Positions 19,154 to 27,259 of a stretch of 64,000 nt of DNA are shown here, piece by piece (the stretch's first letter is position 1; every line of letters begins with the position of its first letter). The position numbers and the translations under genes were made by a program. Origin of the DNA: Halomicroarcula saliterrae (GTDB taxonomy: Archaea > Halobacteriota > Halobacteria > Halobacteriales > Haloarculaceae); the NCBI RefSeq assembly GCF_031624395.1, contig NZ_JAMQON010000005.1, positions 124,001-188,000 of the forward strand, read 5' to 3'. The notes below the pieces were generated by a model. The model had not been told where the DNA came from. It was given only the letters and a program-made list of their open reading frames with translations, and searched no databases.

Positions 19154-20323
19154 ATGCCCTCCTTGACACGCCGTACTGCCCTGGGAGTGGTAGCCGGCCT
19201 CGTTGGCAGCATCGCCGGCTGTGCCGGTCTTCCAGGCGATGGGTCATCTCCCATTCAGCGGTCGTGGCATACTGGGTTTCGCGATCCGTCATCCGTCGCG
19301 ATGACCCGCTCTGGCCACCTTCTTGCTGGTTCACACAGTCCGTTCCGAGACCGGCCGATTGTCGCCGGTCTGGATGTCCAGACCGGTGAGACCACGTGGA
19401 CTATGACAGTGGGCAAAGGTGAGAAGTCGCCCATCGGCGTCAGTGACGGACGGGCCTACGCTATCTCGAAGGCTGAAACGATGGTCGCCGTCGATGCGGC
19501 TTCGGGTGAGACCATCTGGCAGCGCCCGCTCGCGCCAATCGACGAGGCCGACCCTGGAGTCGTCGAGTTCGCCCCCATTCCGCTGAGTGATCGAATCGTG
19601 GTCCCGATCTCCGGCACCGAGGACGACGTGCCCGATCGGCTGGTCGGTGTCGACCGCGCGGACGGGACGACGCTGTTCACTCACGCTCTGTCCGCTTCAC
19701 TGTCGGGCGCTCCCGGCGCGACCGCCAGTGGTGTCGTAGCACCGCTGGTCAACGGTCGCGTGCTCTTTCTCGACCGGAGCGGGGCGGTCAGGTGGACGCG
19801 GGAGGTTGGCGCCCCCCTGTCCGCTGTCGGAACCACCGACGAGACCGCATACCTCGGTGCCGCTACCGAGGAACTGCTGGCGCTGGACACTACGACTGGG
19901 ACTGTCGCCTGGCGCGCCCCACTCGATAACACCGTGTTCGCACGCCCGCTGGTGACCGACGAGCGGGTATACGTCGGTGGTGCGGACTACGCCCTTCGGG
20001 CGTTCGACGCGGCCTCCGGGCAGCAACTGTGGCACGACGACCTCGCGAACGCCGTGACCCACGGGCCGTTGCAAATTGACGACCGGCTCGTCACACTTGT
20101 CGGCGGGCGACACCGGATCCGCGGCCCTAGCGGGGCCATCCCGTTTAGCCCGACCGTCCTCTACGTCCACGAGCAGGACGGCACGCGTCTCCGAGAGGTC
20201 AAGTTCACTGGCGACTTCGAGGGGGGCGGTGTCGAATGGGCACAGGCAGCTGACGAAACCGTCTATCTGGGGCAGACGTTCGGGCTGACACGGGTCGCGC
20301 CGGAGGCGATCACCGATGCGTGA
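19154..20323 (+). CDS. PQQ-like beta-propeller Tat lipoprotein A
   Basis: 389 residues. The N-terminus SLTRRTALGVVAG...SIAGC has a twin-arginine motif and lipobox, so it should be an extracytoplasmic lipid-anchored protein. The rest is repeated PQQ-like blades (LDVQTGETTW, VDAASGETIWQ, LDTTTGTVAWR, FDAASGQQLWH). These propellers usually bind partner proteins or ligands rather than PQQ itself. It overlaps the next gene, a paralogue, by 8 bases, so the two are translated together. Substrate or partner unknown. Confidence 0.9.
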   Translation: MPSLTRRTALGVVAGLVGSIAGCAGLPGDGSSPIQRSWHTGFRDPSSVAMTRSGHLLAGSHSPFRDRPIVAGLDVQTGETTWTMTVGKGEKSPIGVSDGRAYAISKAETMVAVDAASGETIWQRPLAPIDEADPGVVEFAPIPLSDRIVVPISGTEDDVPDRLVGVDRADGTTLFTHALSASLSGAPGATASGVVAPLVNGRVLFLDRSGAVRWTREVGAPLSAVGTTDETAYLGAATEELLALDTTTGTVAWRAPLDNTVFARPLVTDERVYVGGADYALRAFDAASGQQLWHDDLANAVTHGPLQIDDRLVTLVGGRHRIRGPSGAIPFSPTVLYVHEQDGTRLREVKFTGDFEGGGVEWAQAADETVYLGQTFGLTRVAPEAITDA

Positions 20324-21605
20324 ACCGGACGCTGCCGCCGACGAACGGGCGCCGTTACGGAACGTGACCGAGCAACAGAGTGGCACCGGCTGGTCGCGCC
20401 GTCGGGCGCTCGCCGCAATTGGGTCGGTGGGGACACTCGGGCTGGCCGGGTGTAGTCTACCGTCGGTGACAGCCGGCGCCGATCCCCTCTGGGTGCGTGA
20501 GTTCACCGCCGCCTCGGCGGCGGGTCCACCGGCTGCGACCGATGACCACGTCGTCGTCGGTGGCCAGGACAGACGACTCCACGGATTCACGGCCGACGGA
20601 GAGCGGGTCTTCACCGTCGAAACTGGTGGGCCCATCGAAGCACGGCCGGCTGTCCCGGCATCTGGGGGTCCGGTCCACGCCCACAGCACCGACGGTGACC
20701 TCTACACGGTCGGGCTCTCGGGCGAGGAGCTGTGGCACGTAGAGGGGCAAGCCAAGAACGGATGGCTCGGTCGCCGAGGCTCGCTGCTGGTCGGCACAGA
20801 TTCGGTCGCTGAGACGGTCGTCGGGTACGATGCACGAACCGGCACACGTCGGTTTCGACGGCCCGGCCGAGAGTACCCCTTCCCGATACTCAGTGACGAA
20901 GCCTGCATCCTCCATGTCGATCTCCCGGACGGCGACGGGAAATTAGTGACGCTCGCGCCGACAACTGGGGAAGTACTGTGGGAGTCGACACCTCGCGACA
21001 GCTATCCCTACATTGTGGCTGTCGGTGACCGGGTCGTGACGGTTCGCGATTCCACCGTGCGGATGCGCCACGCCCGTGATGGGCACGTCCTGTGGGAGGC
21101 CTCAGTCGCCGGCAAGGTGACCAGCCACGCCGGTCCGCCAATCTGGGTGGGCGAGCACGTCTACGTCCGGGCCGACCGTGACGATCGCCCGGACGAGCTG
21201 GTCGCCATCGACCGTGACGAGGGGACCGTAGCCTGGCGTCGGCGAGTGGGGGCCGAACTCGAGACGGTGACCGCTACCACGCAGGCAGTGTTCGTTGCAA
21301 GCTCGGTCAACGACCCCGACGGTGGCATCCTCATCCGCCTGGATGCTTTCGCCCTCGGTGGCACCCGGCGCTGGCAGACGACGACTGACATCGCGATCGG
21401 TGGGACGGTCGAAGCGCTTGGGCGTGTCGGTGACGTTCTCTTTGCGGCCAGCGAAAACAAGATCGCCGCCTACGATCCTGCCAGCGGAACCCGCCGGTGG
21501 CAGTACGACCCGGAATCCTACCGGATCGGCGTATCAGCGGCCGATAGCGCGCTGTACGTTTCCCTCCGTGACAGCGGTGGCATAGCACGGCTCCCGACGA
21601 GTTGA
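20316..21605 (+). CDS. PQQ-like beta-propeller Tat lipoprotein B
   Basis: 429 residues, paralogue of the preceding gene. A 25-residue acidic leader comes before the Tat motif (SRRRALAAIGS...GLAGC). The blades are recognisable as YDARTGTRRFR, TLAPTTGEVLWE, RHARDGHVLWE, IDRDEGTVAWR and YDPASGTRRWQ. It starts 8 bases inside gene A, indicating an operon of two related surface propellers. A heterodimer or a division of ligands is possible but not shown. Confidence 0.9.
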   Translation: MREPDAAADERAPLRNVTEQQSGTGWSRRRALAAIGSVGTLGLAGCSLPSVTAGADPLWVREFTAASAAGPPAATDDHVVVGGQDRRLHGFTADGERVFTVETGGPIEARPAVPASGGPVHAHSTDGDLYTVGLSGEELWHVEGQAKNGWLGRRGSLLVGTDSVAETVVGYDARTGTRRFRRPGREYPFPILSDEACILHVDLPDGDGKLVTLAPTTGEVLWESTPRDSYPYIVAVGDRVVTVRDSTVRMRHARDGHVLWEASVAGKVTSHAGPPIWVGEHVYVRADRDDRPDELVAIDRDEGTVAWRRRVGAELETVTATTQAVFVASSVNDPDGGILIRLDAFALGGTRRWQTTTDIAIGGTVEALGRVGDVLFAASENKIAAYDPASGTRRWQYDPESYRIGVSAADSALYVSLRDSGGIARLPTS

Positions 21606-21928
21606 TACGGTACTGCTGGATACCTCCTTGTCTGCATGAAAGCCTCACGACGTTGGCGGTCGCTGAGTTGACCCCAGCAAGCGCCAGCGCTGTGCCTTTT
21701 TCAGTCCCACCACGGACAGCACTGGTGAACCATCGTGACCGACACGCATCGTACCAAAGCGACAATTGGGACCGGCGACTATTGTCGGACAAACGCCCTT
21801 GGAAAACATTCCATCGACCGAAGAACTGGCCGACACGACAGGTCAGTCGACAGGGAAGCTCCTGAAAGACCGTTCGGCGGCCTCAGAGATGGCTTGCGGG
21901 TCGACTGACGAATAGTACCATCGAACTT
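21606..21928. other. Gene-free stretch with dispersed repeat copy 2
   Basis: No coding region was found between the propeller operon and the convergent gene at 21929. The only recognisable content is the repeat at 21681-21722. Confidence 0.6.
21681..21722 (+). repeat. Dispersed repeat, copy 2
   Basis: Begins gcgccagcgc and ends cccaccacggacagcac. It shares 36 of 42 bases with 7032-7073, in the same orientation relative to the preceding gene. Confidence 0.65.
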
Positions 21929-22549
21929 TCACCCCAGATGACCCAGATCTCCCCGTCGTTCGCGGTGCATTACCCCGCCGGCGAACCGGCGTAGTTTGGT
22001 CACAAGTTCGGCTTCAGTCTCGTACGTCTCGACGCGTAGATCCCACCGCACTGGTGCCGACCGAATCATCGCACTCGTTACGTCGTCCTCGTGCATGAAA
22101 ATCAACCGTTCACCGTGGGTATCGGCGATGTTTGCGAGGACGCTGCCTGCTTCTTCCCCAACGCCGAAGTTGTGGCCGAGGAACGGAACCACGAACGCGG
22201 TTGCGTTGCTACACCGTGCGTACTCGATGCTCTGAGTCACCGCATCCACGTCCTCAGTATCGATGTCGACATCGAGCGCGAGAAATGCATTGACTCCGGG
22301 GTCAGTTCGAAGGGCACCCTGAATACGTCGCAAGAGTGCCTGGGCCTCGTTGATATCGTCCTTGTTCTGGAAGAGTCGTCGGAGGGGGCCGGGGAGATCT
22401 TTAGTAGTGATGTTGCGACGTTCCTCTTCGCTGAGTACGTAGTTGAGGTTGAACGACTTGTACGGCCCCATCACGTAGAAGAGAAACCGGTCGTATGTTA
22501 CATCCCCGAGCCGGCTAGCGATTCGGTCGCGCGTGATCTCGACAGTCAT
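21929..22549 (-). CDS. DUF7509-like haloarchaeal protein, possible nucleoside-deoxyribosyltransferase fold
   Basis: 206 residues. YVMGPYKSFNLNYVL near the N-terminus resembles the AGPY-type loop of nucleoside 2-deoxyribosyltransferases. FLGHNFGVGEEAGSVLAN places a Glu where that fold has its catalytic acid. It ends with a basic tail (HRERRGDLG). A TATA-like tttttatata at about 22572-22581 lies about 25 bases before the ATG, so it is probably leaderless. It is divergent from the HTH gene at 22648, a pairing I recall from other haloarchaea. Enzyme activity is inference. Confidence 0.7.
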   Translation of the reverse strand: MTVEITRDRIASRLGDVTYDRFLFYVMGPYKSFNLNYVLSEEERRNITTKDLPGPLRRLFQNKDDINEAQALLRRIQGALRTDPGVNAFLALDVDIDTEDVDAVTQSIEYARCSNATAFVVPFLGHNFGVGEEAGSVLANIADTHGERLIFMHEDDVTSAMIRSAPVRWDLRVETYETEAELVTKLRRFAGGVMHRERRGDLGHLG

Positions 22550-22647
22550 TGGTGGGCGTATTCAGCACCACTATATAAAAAGAGGTGTTTTTGATAATTA
22601 CTGGCTTGACAACGACTAAGCGTACCCGGCTCGAAACGTGGGGTACG

Positions 22648-23058
22648 ATGGCGACGGACCAAACGGGGGCGGTCAACGGGGACGCTCCAGACGACCCAGA
22701 AGACTTGCTGCCCGAGGAGAGCGTTCTCAGTCTCGACGAGTATCTGGATATGCACGCGGCTGTCGGCCACCGCACCCGCTACGAGATTCTCTATCGGCTC
22801 GTCCACAGCGGTGCAATGAGTCCGAAGGAGCTCGAGGACGCACTCGAAATCGACGATAGTACGCTTCACTATCACCTCAACGAACTCGTTGACGTCGGCC
22901 TCGTCGAAAAACGCCAGCGAACGGAGCGGGGTCAGGACGGACTATACACGTATTATCGGGCGACCGTGTTTGGCGAGGTGACACTCACCGACGGCGTCGA
23001 TGCGTTGATCGGGGGAGAGCAGGCGTTCGGAGAGATGTACGACAGTTCGAGTAACTGA
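22648..23058 (+). CDS. ArsR-like winged-helix regulator
   Basis: 136 residues from the ATG at 22648 (MATDQTGAVNGDA). The frame opens at 22585 but the extra residues are not HTH-like. The core (YLDMHAAVGHRTRYEIL; GAMSPKELEDALEIDDSTLHYHL; LVDVGLVEKRQ) is a classic helix-turn-helix and wing. It is transcribed away from the DUF7509-like gene across a 98-base AT-rich spacer and is the obvious candidate to control it. Confidence 0.88.
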   Translation: MATDQTGAVNGDAPDDPEDLLPEESVLSLDEYLDMHAAVGHRTRYEILYRLVHSGAMSPKELEDALEIDDSTLHYHLNELVDVGLVEKRQRTERGQDGLYTYYRATVFGEVTLTDGVDALIGGEQAFGEMYDSSSN

Positions 23059-23123
23059 CCGAAATCACCGCCACTAGGATAATTGATGTATTGACACTTG
23101 TGGGAGATAGGGCAGGCACTGTC

Positions 23124-23804
23124 TCAATCGGTCCGACCATCGGGGTTTTCCGGCTCAGGTCCGCCGAGTAGGGTCTCTTCGATGAGCGTGCCCATCCCTC
23201 GTCGCAGTCGCTCGGACAGCGCCTGGTGGGATACCTCACAGTCGTCCGCGACCCCCTCCAGGTTCCTCTTTCTCGGGACGTCGAAGTAGCCCTGCTGGGC
23301 CGCCCGCACGAGCACCTCGCGCTGTCCCTCGGTCAGTCCTGACCGCCAGTCAGGTTTGCCCTCTGTCTCCCGTATCGAGGTTACGTCGAACGGGAGTCCG
23401 TGCTCCGTGGCGAACCTGTGGGTCTGGGAAAAGTGCTTGCGGGTCGGGTACAACACGGTAAGATACCACCGGTCGTCCCGGCAGTGGATGTCGAGCACCG
23501 TCGCTTTGCTGTTCGTCATCATCTCCAGCAGAGTGCGAACACGGTCGACCCACTCTATTCGGAACAGGTGGTTGGTGCCGTCGAACGCCGAGAGACACGA
23601 TACCGACTCCACTGTCGAGTCATCAGTGAGAGCGTCGTCGATTGCGCTTCGGTCGGCCCCACGCATCCACACCAGCGGCATCACTGATCTCTCGCCGCTT
23701 TGAACGAGCCGCTCACACTTCACGCTGAGACCCGGAACGGTCGAGAGGGTATGGTGCAAGGCGAACTCCTCGGCTGGGACCGTCCCGTCGACAATAGTTG
23801 GCAT
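23124..23804 (-). CDS. HTH-10 (bacterioopsin-activator-type) regulator
   Basis: 226 residues from the ATG at 23804 (MPTIVDGTVPAEEFALH), where this family normally starts. The open frame extends to 24065, but that part encodes ion-channel residues. The N-terminal half matches the sensor region before the HTH in bat-like regulators. The C-terminus (LTEGQREVLVRAAQQGYFDVPRKRNLEGVADDCEVSHQALSE, in parts) is the HTH_10 DNA-binding domain. Ligand and targets are unknown. Confidence 0.88.
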   Translation of the reverse strand: MPTIVDGTVPAEEFALHHTLSTVPGLSVKCERLVQSGERSVMPLVWMRGADRSAIDDALTDDSTVESVSCLSAFDGTNHLFRIEWVDRVRTLLEMMTNSKATVLDIHCRDDRWYLTVLYPTRKHFSQTHRFATEHGLPFDVTSIRETEGKPDWRSGLTEGQREVLVRAAQQGYFDVPRKRNLEGVADDCEVSHQALSERLRRGMGTLIEETLLGGPEPENPDGRTD

Positions 23805-23889
23805 GTCTAATTGTAGCCTGTCTGAGTGAATGTGCATAGCGCCTAAGATTTTAGACACCGTCGAGCGCTGAACACCCCACTGGAGACGT

Positions 23890-24040
23890 ACGGACGACCA
23901 CTGGAACCGACGAGTCAGGCCGACAATGAGGAGTGCCATCAGTAAGGTCCCGACGAGCGTTTCGACGCTAGCGACCGCCCGCGCCGCTGTTCCAACGGGT
24001 TGAACGTCGCCGTGCCCGAGCGAAGGTAGGTAACGATCGC
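23890..24040 (-). pseudogene. Ion-channel pore fragment
   Basis: In the frame continuous with the HTH-10 gene, about 50 residues (LPSLGHGDVQPVGTAARA, then ETLVGTLLMALLIVGL) match the selectivity filter and inner helix of a two-helix potassium channel. The usual GYGD filter reads GHGD. Everything before the filter is gone, so this is a relic that happens to be in frame with the regulator. Confidence 0.5.
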
Positions 24041-24064
24041 CGAGTGGGTGCCGACCCGTCGGCA

Positions 24065-24238
24065 CTAGCGATTTGGCGGCCAGTTACAGCGGGTACAGCG
24101 GTCCCCCTCGCCCCGGTCGATGTGATCGCGGAGTGTCGCCCACGCCCCCTCGATGGTGGCACCATCCGGGTCGGCGCCACAGCCGCGGCTCCCGATGAGA
24201 TGCCAGATGCTCGAGGACTCTGTCTGGGCTGCGTGCAT
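24065..24238 (-). CDS. Small Cys-containing protein, 57 residues
   Basis: MHAAQTESSSIWHLI..GCGADPDG... ending RCTRCNWPPNR. A CTRC pair near the C-terminus and a Cys/His pattern upstream suggest a metal site. A TATA-like atatata lies about 24 bases before the ATG, the leaderless spacing. The frame continues upstream without stops because the whole region is GC-rich, but this start fits best. Function unknown. Confidence 0.45.
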   Translation of the reverse strand: MHAAQTESSSIWHLIGSRGCGADPDGATIEGAWATLRDHIDRGEGDRCTRCNWPPNR

Positions 24239-24422
24239 GGCTACTGGGTCTCGGGTAAGCGGTATATATCTGCCGAGGCGGTACCGTGGCGTGGTACCGC
24301 TCACTCTCGCTGACGGATTGGGCGCTACTGGCTTTATTTCGGGCACGGCGTTCGACGACATCTCTCGGGGGCGTTGTGTGTCGCCCACGACCTTTACCAC
24401 CACTGGGCGTGTAGCTCGGAGT

Positions 24423-25268
24423 GTGAAGCAGTGTCCCGAGACACCGACGCTCGCTGACACGGAGGCGTTCTCCGGGCACGTCTGGGTACAGGAACTCCCG
24501 ACCGGGGCGGCGTTCCGATTCACCGTCGCTCCCTCGGGATTCGTCACGTTCGCCACGGCCGATGGGTCCTTCGATGTGGCGGCGTCGGTGCCGGTGGCGT
24601 TCCAACGGGCGGCCCGCCTGATCGACGACGAGCTGGATCGGGACGCGTTACAGGCTGCGACGGATGCCCCGAGCGAGATCACGTTCTGTGGCATCGCCAC
24701 CCGCAACGAGGGTATCGAGTACGACTGGGAGTCAGTACCGGCGTTTGTCGGTACCGACGTGTGGTCCGGGCGGTCGGAGTCGTTTCTGTCACCGGACGCG
24801 GCGACCGGAGTCTTCGAGCGGTTGGGGCTACCGACGCTCCCGGCAATCGAGAAAGAGCGGCCGGCGCCACACACTGATCTGGCTCGGTTCGAAGAGTCGG
24901 CCGGGTTCCCGCCGTCCGCGTGGCGTGACGGTCCGGCGGCCGGCGTCCTGATTCGTGACAAGGCCGGCGGTCGTGCAGCGACGTGGCGTGTCCAGCCCAG
25001 CGACGCCCCGTCGCCTTCGGAGCAACCGTCCGCTGGGGAGTTGGCGGCGGAGTATGCAACGGTCGAGCGGATCGAACAGACAGGTGCGGCGGTGGACGAC
25101 GACGGCGCCTCGGTGACGGTGGATGCGATTCGTGACCGGCTCGTTGCAGACGTCGTCCGGGAGGCGTACGCGGAGCTCTTCGCGGACGGTGAGTTCGTCG
25201 CATCACTCACTGCTTTCGAGTCGGCTGTCGCCGAACGGGTACAGCAGCACCAGTTTACGGCCGAATAG
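24423..25268 (+). CDS. RNA-ligase-family-like protein lacking the motif I lysine
   Basis: 281 residues from a GTG at 24423 (VKQCPETPTLADTEAF). The frame is open from 24153 but family similarity starts here. The order of segments (GHVWVQELPTGAAFRF, ITFCGIATRNEGIEYDW, VPAFVGTDVWSG, RDGPAAGVLIRDKAGGRA) follows Rnl2/DRB0094-type RNA ligases. Those enzymes use a Lys in motif I (K-x-x-G) to hold AMP. Here the site reads LPTG, and the Glu of motif IV is Ala. It looks like a pseudo-ligase or a decaying gene. An RNA-binding role is possible. Confidence 0.65.
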   Translation: MKQCPETPTLADTEAFSGHVWVQELPTGAAFRFTVAPSGFVTFATADGSFDVAASVPVAFQRAARLIDDELDRDALQAATDAPSEITFCGIATRNEGIEYDWESVPAFVGTDVWSGRSESFLSPDAATGVFERLGLPTLPAIEKERPAPHTDLARFEESAGFPPSAWRDGPAAGVLIRDKAGGRAATWRVQPSDAPSPSEQPSAGELAAEYATVERIEQTGAAVDDDGASVTVDAIRDRLVADVVREAYAELFADGEFVASLTAFESAVAERVQQHQFTAE

Positions 25269-25575
25269 GGGCTGGTACAGGGTTCCCATCACTCGGTCCA
25301 CTCCGTCGGGAGGTCGGTGCCGATGCAGACAGAACCCCCGACCGGCTCACAGAGACCACTGATAACGTGTGGCCCGACACGTGCGCCTCTACTGCCCGTA
25401 TGGCAATTGACGAGGGCCTCGAAGCAACTACAGTCGGCGACCAGTGGACGGTGACGTCTCCTGTTCGGTGACGGCGGGTGGCCAACGGGGCGATACCGCC
25501 GCCACATCGGTCAGTACGGCTCAGTTAGCCCCGGTTCTCTCTATCTCTAATTTCACCGCTGTACGAACTACTAAT

Positions 25576-26085
25576 ATGTATACGACTAACAACAGCCGTG
25601 TGACTGGGTTCTCAGAGCCGGCGGCCGGCGGGTCGGATGGGCAGGCGTATCGGTTTCTGGACACGCTCGCGTACGTGCGGGTCCCGAGCGCTGCAACTGA
25701 TGGCCAGCAGTCGGTCGTCGAAATGCACCTGCGTGCGGGACACGCGCCGCCGATGCACATCCACGAGCACGCCGACGAAACGATACACGTCCTCGACGGG
25801 GAGGTGACGGCACACACGTCGAGCGATGCCCACACGATCACGGCCGGTCAGTCGGTGGTCTTGCCCAGTGGTGAGCCACACAGCCTGGTCGCCGAGTCCC
25901 AGGCCGAGATTCTCACGACGACGTCGCCCGGTGGATTCGACGAGTTCGTCGTCGCGCCCAGTGAACCGGCAGACGCGGCGGTCGTTCCGACGAAGCCGCC
26001 AAGCGAGACCGCTATCGGCCGGGTAACCGAGTCCGCTCCTGCGCACGGAATCGATATCGTCGGCCCGCCGCCGGGCCGCGAATAG
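25576..26085 (+). CDS. Cupin-domain protein
   Basis: 169 residues from the ATG at 25576, chosen over an upstream start at 25444 because the cupin similarity begins here. Cupin motif 1 is PPMHIHEHADETIHVLDGEV (His and Glu metal ligands) and motif 2 is LPSGEPHSLVAES (third His). A C-terminal tail of about 60 residues has no clear domain. Single-domain cupins may be oxygenases, isomerases or sensors. No neighbour points to a substrate. Confidence 0.85.
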   Translation: MYTTNNSRVTGFSEPAAGGSDGQAYRFLDTLAYVRVPSAATDGQQSVVEMHLRAGHAPPMHIHEHADETIHVLDGEVTAHTSSDAHTITAGQSVVLPSGEPHSLVAESQAEILTTTSPGGFDEFVVAPSEPADAAVVPTKPPSETAIGRVTESAPAHGIDIVGPPPGRE

Positions 26086-26372
26086 TTCCGGCTGCTGGCA
26101 CCTCCAGAGCGCCGCTGGACCGGGATAACTGCGTTGTCTGTGCTCGGACGAGCGATGTCACGAAAGTAGCTACTCGGTCTCTGGTTCGTGTCGTCGGTGC
26201 TTCGTGGGGTGTTGGTATCCGTGGTACACCCGGGATTGTCGCTCACGATGCATCGTCCGGAGCGATTTAGAACCTGCGTTCTGCCCGGTAAGCATCGCCT
26301 TCTCACGTATTGCAGCCGTTATTCTCAGAAGGTGAATTATACTTAACCACCGTTCCCGTCTCAGTCTACCGT

Positions 26373-26438
26373 ATGACTGTTGTAACCCATCTTTCAGAAC
26401 GTAGCTGTCCCCACTGGAGGGTCGAGAATGACGGATGA
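26373..26438 (+). CDS. Leaderless 21-residue upstream ORF
   Basis: A TATA-like ttatactta (about 26338-26346) lies about 28 bases before this ATG, so the transcript should begin at or near it. The peptide MTVVTHLSERSCPHWRVENDG ends 11 bases inside the HTH gene that follows. That gene has its own ggagg at 26416-26420. The arrangement suggests translational control of the regulator. Not proven to be translated. Confidence 0.4.
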   Translation: MTVVTHLSERSCPHWRVENDG

Positions 26439-26703
26439 GTGGGACGATGTGAGTTTCGTCATCAGCTCTCGGTACCGTGTTGCCACGCTCGAACGGTTGC
26501 AAGCTGGCCCCGCCACACCGTCACTCATCGCCACAGACACCGACTTCAGTATCGCTCACGTCTCTCGCGCGCTCCAGGAACTCCAGGAGGAGGGGCTGGT
26601 CACGTTACTGGTCTCCGAGAACCGACGCAAGGGGCGTGTGTACGGGCTGACAGAGCAGGGAGAAAGCGTCATCGAGACCATCCAAGCCGAGAACATGGCA
26701 TGA
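26428..26703 (+). CDS. Winged-helix transcription regulator, 91 residues
   Basis: MTDEWDDVSFVISSRYRVATL, ATPSLIATDTDFSIAHVSRAL and GLVTLLVSENRRKGRVYGLT form a MarR/PadR-like winged helix of a size common in haloarchaea. A ggagg Shine-Dalgarno sequence sits 7 bases before the ATG, unusual beside mostly leaderless neighbours and consistent with reinitiation after the upstream ORF. No sensory domain is present. Targets unknown. Confidence 0.88.
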   Translation: MTDEWDDVSFVISSRYRVATLERLQAGPATPSLIATDTDFSIAHVSRALQELQEEGLVTLLVSENRRKGRVYGLTEQGESVIETIQAENMA

Positions 26704-27259
26704 TGTGTCGATAGTATCGGTTCCATTTGAACCGAGCAGCACGTCGGGTCCGGGTTCTGGGTACTTGCTAGTGGCAACAGTAGGATCCACTCGATTGTAG
26801 AGAGACAGTCGAGGCGACAGTTGTCGGCAGTCGGAGAGTCACACCGTCGGCCAGCCGGCCAGCGAGACCGTCGGCGTCTTGTCCCAGCGCGGGGCTGCCG
26901 ATCGACTGCGAAGCCACTGACCAGCGTGTACACAGCTTGGGACCGACGGCCGGATAAGATATTATGGCTGTGGAACCCAACTGCTGCCGCTGGACGGCGC
27001 GCTTGGTCCTCTCTGTACCGGAGTAGAAGGGAATCGCCGAACCGTTTGTGGATGATGAGCGGTTGTATCGTCTCGCTGGGATTGTATCGAGAGTGTCAGT
27101 AGAAGCCTCGGGATTACCCGTAGGGGAGTTCTCTCAGAACGACAGCGTCGATGGGTGGTGGTCTAACGCGTTCCGTCGTCACTTCGACTCTCTCCCGCCG
27201 AGTTTTGCCAGATTCACCGCACGTTGTTCACACCATCGCTCGTCGACATCGCCCGCCAA
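26704..27259. other. Gene-free stretch before the chaperone-like island
   Basis: 556 bases without a supportable gene. A few frames look weakly protein-like (about 26768-26980 minus; about 27048-27170 plus) but none has a start, length or motif that convinces. They may be decayed coding DNA. Confidence 0.5.

Noticed and set aside
24065-25210. Long minus-strand frame opposite the RNA-ligase-like gene
   Set aside because: Ser/Arg/Pro-rich, no family features, and antisense to a gene with recognisable ligase segments. Only its last part (24065-24238) has independent support.
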